Shown here: piece by piece, positions 45,123 to 55,869 of the stretch
Layout: each line of letters starts with the position of its first letter
Numbering within the stretch: the first letter of the stretch is position 1
Made by a program: the position numbers and the translations under genes
The notes under the pieces: model-generated
The model's input: the letters and a program-made list of their open reading frames with translations, nothing else
What the model was told of the DNA's origin: nothing
Database searches by the model: none
NCBI GenBank assembly: GCA_022821685.1
Contig: JAJEDD010000032.1
Location: 23,679 to 87,678 of the forward strand
From: Acidimicrobiia bacterium
GTDB lineage: Bacteria; Actinomycetota; Acidimicrobiia; Acidimicrobiales; Aldehydirespiratoraceae
DNA length: 64,000 nucleotides
Direction: 5' to 3'

Positions 45123-45384
45123 CCGCCATCTAGACGAGACCCGGGTCGCCTAATCAACAACGCACCGATTCGTCGCCAACGCACTGTCTCCCTGAAGGGC
45201 ACCAGAATCCAAGCGTGGCGCTCGTCGCGCGGCTGTCGTAGGTCCTCGCTACCTTGGGGTGCCGGGTCGGCGTTCCCCGCTGTCGAACTGCCCCACGATC
45301 CACGACGAGGCAGGAGGCGGAGCATGACCCAGTGCCGTGGTGCGGTTGCGTAGGCTGCCGTTGGGACACAGCAGGGACGGACGA

Positions 45385-46434
45385 GTGTCGAACGAGAAAG
45401 CAGGCCAGGATGCCGGGTGGTCCGTGTATCTGGGGGATGCCATCGACGCCTATCCCCAGTGGCCCGCTCCCGCAGCAATCATTTCCGACGGCGCCTACGG
45501 GGTGGGCGGCTTCCCCGGCGACCCTCGCACGCCGCAGGGGCTAGCCGACTGGTACGAGCCCCATGTCGAGTCTTGGGCCAAGCACGCCCGGGCCTCATCC
45601 ACACTGTGGTTCTGGAACACCGAGGTGGGATGGGCAACGGTGCACCCGGTCCTGGACCGCCACGGCTGGGAGTACGTGCAGACCATTGTGTGGGACAAGG
45701 GCATCGCACACATTGCCGGAAATGTGAACGGAGAGACGATCAGGCGCTTCCCGGTGGTGACGGAGGTGTGCGCCTTCTACCGGCGGCGGCTGGAGTTCCC
45801 GACCGCCGACGGCGTGATGCCGGCCAAGGAATGGCTTCGCTACGAATGGCAGCGGGCCGGACTGCGCCTTCAGACCGCCAACGAGGCCTGCGGGGTGGCC
45901 AACGCGGCCACACGCAAGTACCTGACGCAGGACTGGCTCTGGTACTTCCCGCCTCCCGAGATGATGCAGCGCCTGGTGGCATACGCCAATGAGCACGGCC
46001 GACCCGGCGGCGCGCCGTACTATTCGCTCGACGGCAAGACGCCGGTCACCGCAGACGAGTGGGCCTCTCTGCGCGATGACTGGAGCCACGCCCACGGAGT
46101 CACCAACGTCTGGTCGGCGCCGCCCCTCAACGGCGGCGAGCGCTACAAGGGCAACGGCGTGCGCTCCGCTCCCCGAGTCCACCGTCCGGGGCGCAACGCC
46201 GCGGTGCACCTGAACCAGAAGCCGCTGGAGTTCATGCGTCGCATCATCAGCGCCTCGACCCAGCCGGGAGACGTGGTGTGGGAGCCCTTCGGCGAGCTGT
46301 GCAGCGCCGCCGTCGCGGCCGTCGAACTCGGACGCCACGCGTACGGCGCCGAACTGGTCGAGCACTTCGCCGAGTTGGCCATCGAGCGGCTGCAGTCCGC
46401 CAGCTCGCGCTCGGTACCCGACTCCACGGCATGA
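45385..46434 (+). CDS. DNA methyltransferase, beta-class N4/N6
   Basis: A protein of about 349 residues. The catalytic motif IV region reads IISDGAYGVGGFPGD near the N-terminus, in place of the more usual DPPY, and the SAM-binding motifs follow at the C-terminus (QKPLEFMRRIISAS, DVVWEPFGELCSAAVAA). This IV-then-I order is that of beta-class amino-methyltransferases, with the target-recognition region between. I start it at GTG 45385; there is no clear ribosome binding site, and the preceding gap of about 260 bp holds nothing recognised. It overlaps the next small gene as ATGA, typical of a restriction-modification pair. Confidence 0.75.
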   Translation: MSNEKAGQDAGWSVYLGDAIDAYPQWPAPAAIISDGAYGVGGFPGDPRTPQGLADWYEPHVESWAKHARASSTLWFWNTEVGWATVHPVLDRHGWEYVQTIVWDKGIAHIAGNVNGETIRRFPVVTEVCAFYRRRLEFPTADGVMPAKEWLRYEWQRAGLRLQTANEACGVANAATRKYLTQDWLWYFPPPEMMQRLVAYANEHGRPGGAPYYSLDGKTPVTADEWASLRDDWSHAHGVTNVWSAPPLNGGERYKGNGVRSAPRVHRPGRNAAVHLNQKPLEFMRRIISASTQPGDVVWEPFGELCSAAVAAVELGRHAYGAELVEHFAELAIERLQSASSRSVPDSTA

Positions 46435-46703
46435 GTCCGATTCCCGCTGAGCCCGTCGCTCCCAGGCCCGATCCCGACGACCCCCGAACATCGCTGACAC
46501 ATCGGGTCAAAGAAGCGCTGCTGGCGCTTCCCGGCTACTTCAACTCGACCACCAACATCGAGGGCATCGACGGCGGCGGCAACTTCGGTCGGATAGCCAG
46601 AATCGGCATCATGAACGACTGGACCCATGACGTCTTGCAGCGGCGGCTGTCGGGAATACCCGCAAGCGAGTGGATCAGCTTCCTCAAGCGCCAAACTTCC
46701 TGA
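46431..46703 (+). CDS. 90-residue protein coupled to the methyltransferase
   Basis: The ATG overlaps the methyltransferase stop (ATGA). The product, with THRVKEALLALPGYFNSTTNIEG, reminds me of the N-termini of some type II restriction enzymes, but it stops after 90 residues (LSGIPASEWISFLKRQTS). It may be the truncated remnant of the cognate restriction enzyme, or a short regulator. No catalytic PD-(D/E)xK motif is visible. The following gap of about 140 bp to the vapC stop is unremarkable. Confidence 0.5.
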   Translation: MSPIPAEPVAPRPDPDDPRTSLTHRVKEALLALPGYFNSTTNIEGIDGGGNFGRIARIGIMNDWTHDVLQRRLSGIPASEWISFLKRQTS

Positions 46704-46841
46704 CCGCGGCACCGATCCCCAACACCCCCTGCCACCAGGACACTCAGGCCCGCTTGCACAGCCGTGAGACCGTCTAGTGCCGACGATCGCCGCCGTTTCA
46801 AGCCTCTCGGCGGTTCGCCTCCGGGATTATGGACTCTTGCG

Positions 46842-47249
46842 TTATGTCTCGGCGAACGGGTTGGTGATTCGGACGTCTCGGATGATCTGGCTGTCGTTGA
46901 GGTCTTCGGTCAGGAGTTGGGTGCTTCCGGACGCGGCCGCTGCTTCGACGATCAGGGCGTCCGACATGGAGAGCCCGACGCCGACCGCGGTCTCGGTGGC
47001 CCGCAGCACCAGGCGGTGGTCCACGGGCACAACACGCAGCGTCGCCATCTGGCGCACGGCCTCTTGTGCCGTCGGTCCGTCGATGCCGAGCTTGCGGGTG
47101 GCCACCCAGTAGAACTCGGTCAGCACTTGCGTGGAGATGACGATCTGCTCCGACCGTTCGGTCAGCGCAGTCCGGGCCTTGTGCTGCTTGACGGCATCGG
47201 CGTGGTCGTAGAGGTACACGAACACGTTCGTGTCCACGAAGACGCTCAG
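46842..47249 (-). CDS. vapC: PIN-domain toxin, VapC-like
   Basis: About 135 residues with the PIN ribonuclease fold: first Asp in VFVDTNVFVYLYD, the Glu in ISTQVLTEFYWVA, and the Asp in LSMSDALIVEAA. It probably cleaves a specific RNA when freed from its antitoxin. The usual N-terminus (SVFVDTN) corresponds to a CTG at 47249 that overlaps the antitoxin stop as CTGA; a GTG at 47237 is the alternative start. Either way it is coupled to the antitoxin gene. Confidence 0.82.
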   Translation of the reverse strand: MSVFVDTNVFVYLYDHADAVKQHKARTALTERSEQIVISTQVLTEFYWVATRKLGIDGPTAQEAVRQMATLRVVPVDHRLVLRATETAVGVGLSMSDALIVEAAAASGSTQLLTEDLNDSQIIRDVRITNPFAET

Positions 47250-47491
47250 CGGTCTGCCCGTTCGGCGTAGATGTCGCGGCGGGTCCAAGTGCGACCTGCG
47301 GGCCCGCTGGTGGCGCCCGCCTCTTCGGCGGAGTCGATGAGCGCCCGCACAATGGCGCCCTGCTGCGACGTTCCGACATAGGCAACCAGGAAGTCGCGCA
47401 CTGCCGCGTTCACCGAAGTGCCCAGCTCGAGCGCCCGAATACGGGCCCGACGCAACAACTCGTCGTCGATCGCCAGAGTCAGATTTGCCAC
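47246..47491 (-). CDS. vapB: VapB-like ribbon-helix-helix antitoxin
   Basis: An 81-residue protein beginning VANLTLAIDDELLRRARIRA, a ribbon-helix-helix DNA-binding N-terminus (strand then two helices ending near AAVRDFLVAYVG), followed by a charged tail (TWTRRDIYAERADR) of the sort that wraps around the PIN toxin. The start is GTG at 47491. It probably represses its own promoter, which lies in the small gap at 47492-47529. Confidence 0.82.
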   Translation of the reverse strand: MANLTLAIDDELLRRARIRALELGTSVNAAVRDFLVAYVGTSQQGAIVRALIDSAEEAGATSGPAGRTWTRRDIYAERADR

Positions 47492-47529
47492 ATAATCAGT
47501 GTAACACACAACCCGTGTAGGAACCCTGA

Positions 47530-48963
47530 TTAGGACCAGGCGGCTATTGCTATTGCGGTCGTGCTGGCGTATAGGACTCTGCGATTGCTCGCCGCGCTCA
47601 GGAACATTCCGTTGGCTACTCGAGAGCCGGTACGGACGCGGTCGATGAGGGTGCCGGTGGCCATGTCCACCACCACTAGGTCGTCGGAGGGTGGACCCCC
47701 GTCGGCACCGGGCGTGAAGTCGTTGATCACCAGCTCGCCCGACCCTGGATATACAACCGGCTGCATCGACGGGCGCACGTCCAGGTGCCAGGCGACCCGC
47801 ATGTCCCGCGAAGGCCCATCCGCCGGAGCCTCCACCCCGGCGAGACCGCCGTTCACCGAGTCCCAGGCGATGGCCATCTGCAGCTCGGGCACATGCACCG
47901 GTGGTGCGATGATCCCGCCGCCGGGGGTGCCGAACGGCTCGATCTCGGCGGTGTCGTCGCCGTCGGCGAGGCTGCACCTCAGCAGCCGCTGCGCCCCCGA
48001 CCACGGAGCCCGACGGCGCCACGACAGCGCGCTGCCGGGCGGCTCGTCGAAGCGGCCGTTGGGTTCGGCGGTGTGGATGGCCCGCACCGACTCGATGTCG
48101 CCGCAGTCCATGATCCAGCAGTCGCCGTCCGACAGGCACGAGTCCCAGGCCAGGCCCTGGGGTCCGCCGCCGGCGCGGTAGCGGGGCCTCCAGCCCGCAT
48201 CGATCTCCAGGCCGCATCCGCCGGTGCCGTGCGATCCACCGGGTGCCCCGACGAAGAGGCGCCACAGGTGCTCGGTGCCGGGCACGTAGACCAGTTCCAC
48301 CGTCGATCCGTCGACATCGACGACGTCGGCGGCGATGCGGCCCATCGAGCCCTCGGGCAGCACCAGCGGTTCGCCCACCAGCTCCAGCGACTCCGGCTCC
48401 AGGCGGGTCAGGGTGGTGCCGCCCTGGCCTTCGAGGCGCAGATCCTTGGTGACGATGGTGCCGTCGCTCAACGCCAGCATCCCGTTGTGGGAGCGGTTGA
48501 CCGGGAGCCGCCGCTCGGCCAGCACCGTCAGGTCGACGGGGTCGAGCTTGTGCAGGTACGAGCCATTGACGCTGTACACCGCTCCGTTGGCGTGGACCAG
48601 GATCGACCCGCACCAGACATGGCCGCCGCACGGCAGCTGCGGCGAGCGAACCAGCGGCTCCAGACACTCAGGGTCGGCACCGCCCCCGCTCAGGTCCAGG
48701 CGCTCCACCCACCCATAGGGCTCGGGACCGCTGAAGGCTGGCATAGTCCCGCCCAGATACCACTGGTCGGGCTCGCGCTCCACGAACATCACGTTCCAGC
48801 GCCCGTTGCGCCGACCCGCCACCGATGCCATGCCCGTCGCGGCATCGAGCCGCCCTCGGGCCGCCTTCTGGCGCCGGTTGCCACCGCACTCGGTTGGCCA
48901 CGCCGAAGGCCAATACCCGTCCCGGGCCCCCGGCCGCCCCTCAAACCGATCCAACCCAGTCAT
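47530..48963 (-). CDS. uncharacterised beta-rich protein, possibly a beta-propeller
   Basis: A 477-residue protein without signal peptide or membrane helix. It has recurring short segments ending in hydrophobic strands with Gly/Asp turns (AVYSVNGSYLHKLDP, DGTIVTKDLRLEG, GELVINDFTPGADGGP, DDLVVVDMATGTLIDRV), as in beta-propellers. I see no catalytic motif and no named family. The ATG is at 48963. The genes around it offer no functional clue. Confidence 0.65.
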   Translation of the reverse strand: MTGLDRFEGRPGARDGYWPSAWPTECGGNRRQKAARGRLDAATGMASVAGRRNGRWNVMFVEREPDQWYLGGTMPAFSGPEPYGWVERLDLSGGGADPECLEPLVRSPQLPCGGHVWCGSILVHANGAVYSVNGSYLHKLDPVDLTVLAERRLPVNRSHNGMLALSDGTIVTKDLRLEGQGGTTLTRLEPESLELVGEPLVLPEGSMGRIAADVVDVDGSTVELVYVPGTEHLWRLFVGAPGGSHGTGGCGLEIDAGWRPRYRAGGGPQGLAWDSCLSDGDCWIMDCGDIESVRAIHTAEPNGRFDEPPGSALSWRRRAPWSGAQRLLRCSLADGDDTAEIEPFGTPGGGIIAPPVHVPELQMAIAWDSVNGGLAGVEAPADGPSRDMRVAWHLDVRPSMQPVVYPGSGELVINDFTPGADGGPPSDDLVVVDMATGTLIDRVRTGSRVANGMFLSAASNRRVLYASTTAIAIAAWS

Positions 48964-49111
48964 CGCCGCCTCAGCCTCAGTCCAGAACCGAATCGGCGAC
49001 AGTTAGGTCCGGCCACGAGTCCGAATGATCGCGCCCATCGTCATCGCGCCAAGAGTTCGGATATCGAGACGGGCGGAGATGCGGCGCTAGTCGAGGCCAG
49101 CGGGCTGACTG

Positions 49112-49837
49112 TCATGGCGAGAAGAGCTCGGGGACGACGGGGCAGTCCGAACGCCGGGCCGCCTCGGTGGGAGTGTGCAGGCCCCAGGGCGTGACCATCC
49201 GGGTGACAAGGCGGTCCAGGTCGAGCACAGCCAACCCTCGCATGGCCGAATCCTCCAAACTGTGACGGGCACTCAGCAAGTCCCACATGCGCTCGGGCAG
49301 TATTCGTCCCGCACCCGCGACGAGCCACACCGGCGTCCCAGACTCACAGGCCGCTTCGGCGGCCCAAACAGTCTCGGCCGCCACCAAGGCCTTTGAAGGT
49401 CCGGCGCAATCGCTGGTAGCCAACACCAGCTCGGCCGTGCCCAGCGCCTCCGGTTCAGCCTCCTCCAGCCACCGGAGGTCAGGCCGGTCACTCAACGCGG
49501 CGTCGAGAACATCCAAGTCCCCCACCGCCACGACACTCGAGCAGGAACCCAGGGCGCTCAAGCTGTCTAGGAGCACCCGTTCGGTGGGGTCGGCGTCCAG
49601 TTCCTCCAGCACCCTCTTCGCCTCGGAGCGGGGGTCCATGGCGGTGAGCATCCGGGCCGCCAGCCACACCAGCGGCGCACAGTCGCTGCGCCGATCCAGC
49701 AGCCGCCGACACGATGTGAGCAGACCCTTCGGATCGTCGGCGAACGACGCCAGCGCAGCGGCCGACTCCCGCACCAGCGGCACCACCGGCACCACCCCGG
49801 CCCGAGCCACATACCGAAGCCGCTCAATCGGATGCAC
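49112..49837 (-). CDS. eIF2B-alpha-like protein of unknown function
   Basis: About 241 residues, helical N-terminal half (SAAALASFADDPKGLLTSCRRLL) and a Rossmann-like C-terminal half with LATSDCAGPSKALVAAETVWAA and GTPVWLVAGAGRILPERMWD. This layout recalls the eIF2B/ribose-1,5-bisphosphate isomerase superfamily, where TSDxI.....NK-type motifs bind sugar phosphates; the likeness is partial. I start it at GTG 49837; an ATG at 49861 is the alternative. It is followed by a 327 bp non-coding region. Confidence 0.55.
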   Translation of the reverse strand: MHPIERLRYVARAGVVPVVPLVRESAAALASFADDPKGLLTSCRRLLDRRSDCAPLVWLAARMLTAMDPRSEAKRVLEELDADPTERVLLDSLSALGSCSSVVAVGDLDVLDAALSDRPDLRWLEEAEPEALGTAELVLATSDCAGPSKALVAAETVWAAEAACESGTPVWLVAGAGRILPERMWDLLSARHSLEDSAMRGLAVLDLDRLVTRMVTPWGLHTPTEAARRSDCPVVPELFSP

Positions 49838-50164
49838 AACCCGAGCGTAGGCAGCAGCCACCAGCCCGCGCCGAGAGCAACCAGCCCGGCCGGGGTGCGA
49901 CCAGACGGCACATCCAAACCAAGCAGGAGGTCAACAGGCTGTGACACGACGGGCCGGGGGCGGCGGCAGGTCCGCATCGAACGCACGGACCGGGCCAGGT
50001 GCAACCCGCCAGGCCGGGGGGTGGCGGCGGGTCGGAACGACCGAGAGTAGGGCGAAGCCCGTTCGGTCGTTCGGACTCGACGACAGGACCCGCCGGCCGG
50101 ACCGACACAACAGCCGAAGCCAGGACCCGCCAGCCGGTAGCACTCAACCGCTAGCGTTGCCCTC
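49838..50164. other. 327-bp GC-rich non-coding region with nested stem-loop
   Basis: No gene is supported between the divergent genes at 49837 and 50165. A 10-bp perfect stem (50035-50044 with 50063-50072) contains an inner GGGC-GAA-GCCC hairpin (50050-50060). Several copies of CCCGCC(G/A)GCCGG-like sequence lie around it (near 50009, 50088 and 50124). The structure may act on mRNA or at the DNA level; no T-run makes it a typical terminator. Confidence 0.55.
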
Positions 50165-50650
50165 GTGACGACCCTCGCGCTCGACTTGGAGCTTGATCCC
50201 CTCGGTGGCAAGGCCAGACCCCTCGAGGACTGGCTCACCACCTTCCCGCTGCTGCCGGTGCTGCTCGACCCCTACACCAACGAGAGCGCCTGGATCCTGC
50301 ACACCGCCCGCCGCATCCTGGTCACCTACGCCGAGGCCGGGTGCCGGACCTGCTGGGTGGTGGCCTGCGGACCCGACGACGCCCGGCGCTTCCTCGGGCC
50401 GTACGCCCAGGAGACACTCACCTTCACCGACCCGGACCGCCGGGTGCCCGCCGCCCTCGGCATCGACGCGCTGCCCGCGTTCGCATTCGTCCTCCAGGAC
50501 GGATCGGTCGCCGCCTCCGCGCAGGGCTGGAACCCCGCCGAGTGGAGAGGCGTGGCCGAGACGGTCTCGGAGTTCACCCGCTGGCAGCGCCCGGTGATCG
50601 GTGACGGGCAGGATCCGGCCGCCTTCGGGGGCACGCCGGCACAAGCCTGA
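50165..50650 (+). CDS. thioredoxin-fold-like protein with CxxC
   Basis: A 161-residue cytosolic protein with the motif [18 protein letters not shown] near residue 60 and [24 protein letters not shown] later, where a cis-proline (ALPAF) precedes strands as in thioredoxins. The pattern suggests a thioredoxin-like fold with a CRTC redox pair, though spacing to the N-terminus is unusual. The start is GTG at 50165. It is cotranscribed with the fumarase gene 29 bp downstream. Confidence 0.6.
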   Translation: MTTLALDLELDPLGGKARPLEDWLTTFPLLPVLLDPYTNESAWILHTARRILVTYAEAGCRTCWVVACGPDDARRFLGPYAQETLTFTDPDRRVPAALGIDALPAFAFVLQDGSVAASAQGWNPAEWRGVAETVSEFTRWQRPVIGDGQDPAAFGGTPAQA

Positions 50651-50679
50651 CCGCGGAGGCCACAGGAGCGCGAGGCAAC

Positions 50680-52343
<1,664 letters not shown>

Positions 52344-52347
<4 letters not shown>

Positions 52348-52898
52348 CTGCCCGAGTCCGGTGCCGCGCCGTCCGAGTCTCCCGGCTCCGGCTCGGTCCG
52401 CCAGTCGATCAGGGGGCAGTCGCCCCAGAGCCGCTCGAGCTGGTACAGGGCGCGCCGCTCGGCGTCGAACACATGCACCACGAACGATCCGTAGTCGAGC
52501 AGCACCCATTGGCGGTCGTCGGCGCCCTCGATGCGCCGCGGCGCGGGACCGCCCGCCTGCTTCACCAGCTCCTCGACGCCCTCGGCGATGGCGCGCACCT
52601 GCCGGGCGTTGTTGCCGTGGGTGATCACGAACAGGTCGGTGACCGCCAGCACGTCGCCCACGTCGATCACCACGGTGTCGGCGCCCTTGCGCTCATCGGC
52701 GGCCGCGGCCGCGGCCACAGCCCAGCGCCGCGCCCCGTCGCCGTCCGCCGCGGTGGGGTCGGGCGCACCGGCCAAACCGGCCGGGGCCGACGAACCGAGA
52801 TCGGAACGCACCGCAGTCGCGAGATCGGCCGCCGCGGATGTGCCAGAATCCGAGCGGGCCGGCGCGGCGAAGTCGGCCGGACTGGCGTTTGACGTCAC
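52344..52898 (-). CDS. rsfS: ribosomal silencing factor RsfS
   Basis: A 184-residue protein. Residues about 58-165 are the RsfS/Iojap domain ([52 protein letters not shown]), which binds ribosomal protein L14 and blocks subunit joining in poor conditions. The first 55 residues are an Ala/Ser/Asp-rich extension with an imperfectly repeated RSD-G-SA motif, not typical of the family. Its GTG at 52898 overlaps the LytR-like gene stop (GTGA). Confidence 0.9.
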
Positions 52899-54172
52899 CG
52901 GGCCGCCCGGTCGAGTCCGACCGTCACCGTGATGTCGACCACATCGTCCGCGCCCTCCACGAGGGTCATGTCGACGCCGAGCTCGATGGCGATGGAGTTG
53001 GTGATGGGGTCATTCACGAGTTCGGCGCGATGGTAGGCGAATTGGGTGGCCTCCACACCGAAGGCGTCGGCGTTGCCGATCACGGTGACCACACCCCCGG
53101 CTGCGACCACGTCGCCGGCCAGCCCGTCGCGGATCGCCGGATCGCCGGCGCCGTCGAGCAGCTGCACCCGGGGACGCAGGAACGACTCCGGCTGCCGGGG
53201 CCAGGGCACCAGCTCCAGAGCCTCGGACCGCAGCCACGACCGGCTCCCCGCCCCGAGCATCGGTATCGGCGCCGCGCCGGGATCGGGCGAGAACGACTCG
53301 AAGGGAACCACCTCCACCACCGTCGTGCCCGCCCCCAGGACCCGCAGGAACGGCGCCAGCGGCGAGTCGGCCGGGGGGACGACCGCGGCGGGGTCCGGCG
53401 CCCGAGCGATCACCCCCAGCCACGACTCCCACATGGCCCTCTGGCGCTGCACGCGGTTGCCGTCGGCCTCGTCGGGGTTGCGATGGGCGTACACCGCGGC
53501 TGCGTCGGCCGCGGCGAGGTCGTAGCGTCCCGCCTCGTACACGACCCGCTTCACGCCGTCGGGCACCGCCTCGACAAGATCGTCGGCGAGGAGGTAGGGC
53601 AGCGGCGCGGCCCCACCGATGCTGTGGGCCAGCCACTCGGTGGGCACCTCCACCACCTCGTCGAACCCGAGGCCGAACATCTGCTCGGCGACCTGCCGAA
53701 CCGCCTCCACCCCTTCTGAGGCGAAGGTGTCGGTGAGCGTCTCGCCCTGAGCCGGCGATCCGCCCTCACCCACGATCAGCAGGTCGGCCGGCAACAGCAC
53801 CACCCCGCCGCCCGCATCGACGCCCGTGAGGGCCACGAAGGCCACCCCGGTGAGGCTGCCACCGTCGGTGTGCAGCGACAGCAGCGTCGGCGTGGCCGCC
53901 ACCAGCTCCAGGTAGCCGGGCTCGTCGGGTTCCAGGACGACCTCCTCCTCGACTCCCTCCACAGTGGTGTTGAGAACGGCCCGCCCGCCTTCGAGAGCCA
54001 ACAACAGCACCGCGATCCCCGCGGCCGCGACCACCCCCGGAAACACGAACCGCCAGAACGGGTGGGCACCGGGCGCAGGCCGGCGGCGCCTCAGCGTCGG
54101 CGTCCGCAGCGCAACCCGCCAGCGCTCGCCGTTCCCATGGGCGGCGGGCCGGCGGCGCCTCAGCGTCCGCAC
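52895..54172 (-). CDS. LytR/CpsA-like membrane protein with LytR_C-type tail
   Basis: A 425-residue protein with an Arg-rich cytosolic N-terminus (two RRRRPA repeats), one transmembrane helix (about residues 43-62) and an extracellular part. The middle resembles a degenerate LytR-CpsA-Psr domain (VAFVALTGVDAGGGVVLLPADLLI), lacking the clear Arg/Asp active-site set. The last 90 residues (PRVQLLDGAGDPAI..., GGVVTVIGNADAF) resemble the LytR C-terminal domain. A LytR-like gene between nadD and rsfS is usual in actinobacteria. Its 5' end overlaps nadD by 13 bp and is partly duplicated. Confidence 0.72.
   Translation of the reverse strand: MRTLRRRRPAAHGNGERWRVALRTPTLRRRRPAPGAHPFWRFVFPGVVAAAGIAVLLLALEGGRAVLNTTVEGVEEEVVLEPDEPGYLELVAATPTLLSLHTDGGSLTGVAFVALTGVDAGGGVVLLPADLLIVGEGGSPAQGETLTDTFASEGVEAVRQVAEQMFGLGFDEVVEVPTEWLAHSIGGAAPLPYLLADDLVEAVPDGVKRVVYEAGRYDLAAADAAAVYAHRNPDEADGNRVQRQRAMWESWLGVIARAPDPAAVVPPADSPLAPFLRVLGAGTTVVEVVPFESFSPDPGAAPIPMLGAGSRSWLRSEALELVPWPRQPESFLRPRVQLLDGAGDPAIRDGLAGDVVAAGGVVTVIGNADAFGVEATQFAYHRAELVNDPITNSIAIELGVDMTLVEGADDVVDITVTVGLDRAAR
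54083..54170. repeat. direct duplication at the 5' end of the LytR-like gene
   Basis: A GC-rich stretch of about 24 bp at roughly 54085-54110 recurs at 54147-54170 in the same orientation (shared core GGCGGCGCCTCAGCGTC). It encodes the two RRRRPA segments at the N-terminus of the LytR-like protein and overlaps the nadD 3' end, another instance of small duplication at a gene junction. Confidence 0.7.
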
Positions 54173-54762
54173 CCGTACAGGCCCCCGGACCGAACCACCT
54201 CGACCACCGCGGCGGGCACCAGGGCCTCAACCGGCCCTCCGGCCGCGAACCGGGAGCGGATGTCGCACGACGAAATGTCCAGCCCGGGCGCCTCCACCAC
54301 GACGCACGGCCAGTCGGCGCCGGGTCGCCCGCCGACGCGCCCCGCCCGGTCGACCACCACCGTGGCAGCCAGCTCCCGAAGCTCCGCCGGGCGCTTCCAT
54401 GTGTCGAGCCGGGGCGCGATGTCGGAGCCCACCACCATCAACAGCTCGGCGCCGGGGTGCTGAGCGCGCAGCTCCTGCAGCGTGTCGGCCATGTAGCTCT
54501 CGCCGCCTCGGTCGATCTCCAGAGCGCTCGCCTCGAGGCCGTCGAGATCCTGCACGGCGGCGGCAACCATCTCCAGGCGCACCGCTGCGGGCGTCACCGG
54601 ATGCACCGCGGTCTTCTGCCACGGATCGTTGGCCACCACCAGCAGCACCACCGAGAGCTCCAGCCGGTGGCGCACCTCCAGCCCGGCGGCGAGATGCCCG
54701 AAATGCGGCGGATCGAACGTCCCCCCCAGCACGCCTATGCGGAGCGGGTCGGATCGCGGCAC
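54160..54762 (-). CDS. nadD: nicotinate-nucleotide adenylyltransferase
   Basis: A 200-residue nucleotidyltransferase of NAD synthesis: IGVLGGTFDPPHFGHLAAG carries the (H/T)xGH motif, VANDPWQK the substrate-binding region, and SSCDIRSRFAAGG corresponds to the C-terminal SSTxIR motif with Cys in place of Thr. It makes deamido-NAD from nicotinate mononucleotide and ATP. The start is GTG at 54762, divergent from the sigma factor promoter. It heads the nadD-lytR-rsfS operon. Confidence 0.93.
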   Translation of the reverse strand: MPRSDPLRIGVLGGTFDPPHFGHLAAGLEVRHRLELSVVLLVVANDPWQKTAVHPVTPAAVRLEMVAAAVQDLDGLEASALEIDRGGESYMADTLQELRAQHPGAELLMVVGSDIAPRLDTWKRPAELRELAATVVVDRAGRVGGRPGADWPCVVVEAPGLDISSCDIRSRFAAGGPVEALVPAAVVEVVRSGGLYGCGR

Positions 54763-54865
54763 CGCGGGAGTCTATGATGGGGCGCTCAAGCGCACTGTGT
54801 TCCGCTCGTCGGCGGCTCCGGCTGAAGGCGAGTGACCTATGTCACATTTGGCGCGGCTGCACGCC

Positions 54866-54894
54866 TTGACTTGCCCCCAGCGGGCAACTAATCT
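54866..54894 (+). promoter_or_regulatory. sigma70-type promoter of the sigma factor gene
   Basis: TTGACT at 54866-54871 and TAATCT at 54889-54894 are separated by 17 bp, close to the housekeeping consensus and unusual in this GC-rich window. The sigma factor gene starts 125 bp downstream, leaving a long 5' leader without a recognisable riboswitch. Confidence 0.7.
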
Positions 54895-55018
54895 ATATTG
54901 CTACGTCTGGGCTGGAGTAGCGCACTTGGAGGGTGTGCGCCCGGCACCGAATCCTCCCCACAAAGAAAGCGAGAAAGCCGCCCCGCCACGCGAGCGGGCC
55001 CGGCCAGGTGAATCCGAC

Positions 55019-55864
55019 ATGAGCGACTCAGTAGGACAGTATCTCAACGAAATCGGTGCGGTGGCACTGCTCAACGCCCAAGAGGAGCGCGAGCTGTCGC
55101 AGGCCATCGAGCGCGGCGTCGAGGCCCGCCTCCGCAAGGAAGAGGGCGAGACCGGCCGCGAGCTCGACCGGGCCATCCGCGAGGCCGCCGCCGCCAAGGA
55201 CCGCTTCATCCGGGCCAACCTGCGCCTGGTGGTGAGCGTCGCCCGCCGCTATCCCCTGCCCCCGGGCATGGAGCTGCTCGACCTCATCCAGGAGGGGAAC
55301 CTCGGCCTCGAGCACGCCGTCGACAAGTTCGACTGGCGCAAGGGCTTCAAGTTCTCCACCTACGCCACCTTCTGGATCCGCCAGTCCATCGGACGGGCCC
55401 TCGACCAGAAGGCGAGCCTGGTGCGGCTGCCCGGCGACCGGTCGGCTTCGCTGCGGGCCGCGCTGCGGCAGGTGTCCGGCGACGGCGACGAGCTCGACGA
55501 CGACCACGCCCGGCTGCACCGGCTGACCACCCCCACCTCGCTCGACCGCACCATCGGCGACGACGACAGCAACGAGCTGATCGACCTGCTGCCCGACGCC
55601 AACCCCGGGCCCGAACTCGAGGTCATGGCCAAGGCCGAGGAGGAGATGGTGACCGGCCTGCTCGACATCCTCGAGCCCCGGGCCAAGTACGCCGTCGAGC
55701 AGCGCTTCGGGCTCTCCGACGGCATCAAGCGCTCCTACCGCGAGGTCGGCGAGGAGCTGGGCGTCACCGCCGAGGCGGCCCGCCGCCTGGTGAAGCGCGC
55801 CATCAACGCCGTGCGGGAGCACGCCGAGGAGCTGAGTCTGGCCGAGACGGTAGACGCGGCCTAG
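55019..55864 (+). CDS. RNA polymerase sigma factor, sigma70 group 2-like
   Basis: A 281-residue sigma factor. Region 1.2 reads DSVGQYLNEIGAVALLNAQEE, region 2 has LRLVVSVARRYPLPPGMELLDLIQEGNLGL and FKFSTYATFWIRQSIGRAL, region 3 is short, and region 4 has SYREVGEELGVTAEAARRLVKRAI as the helix-turn-helix for the -35 element. Lack of region 1.1 and the short length point to a non-essential HrdB/SigB-type group 2 factor rather than the main RpoD. The ATG is at 55019; upstream in-frame codons include its own promoter and are not coding. Confidence 0.9.
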   Translation: MSDSVGQYLNEIGAVALLNAQEERELSQAIERGVEARLRKEEGETGRELDRAIREAAAAKDRFIRANLRLVVSVARRYPLPPGMELLDLIQEGNLGLEHAVDKFDWRKGFKFSTYATFWIRQSIGRALDQKASLVRLPGDRSASLRAALRQVSGDGDELDDDHARLHRLTTPTSLDRTIGDDDSNELIDLLPDANPGPELEVMAKAEEEMVTGLLDILEPRAKYAVEQRFGLSDGIKRSYREVGEELGVTAEAARRLVKRAINAVREHAEELSLAETVDAA

Positions 55865-55869
55865 CGCCC

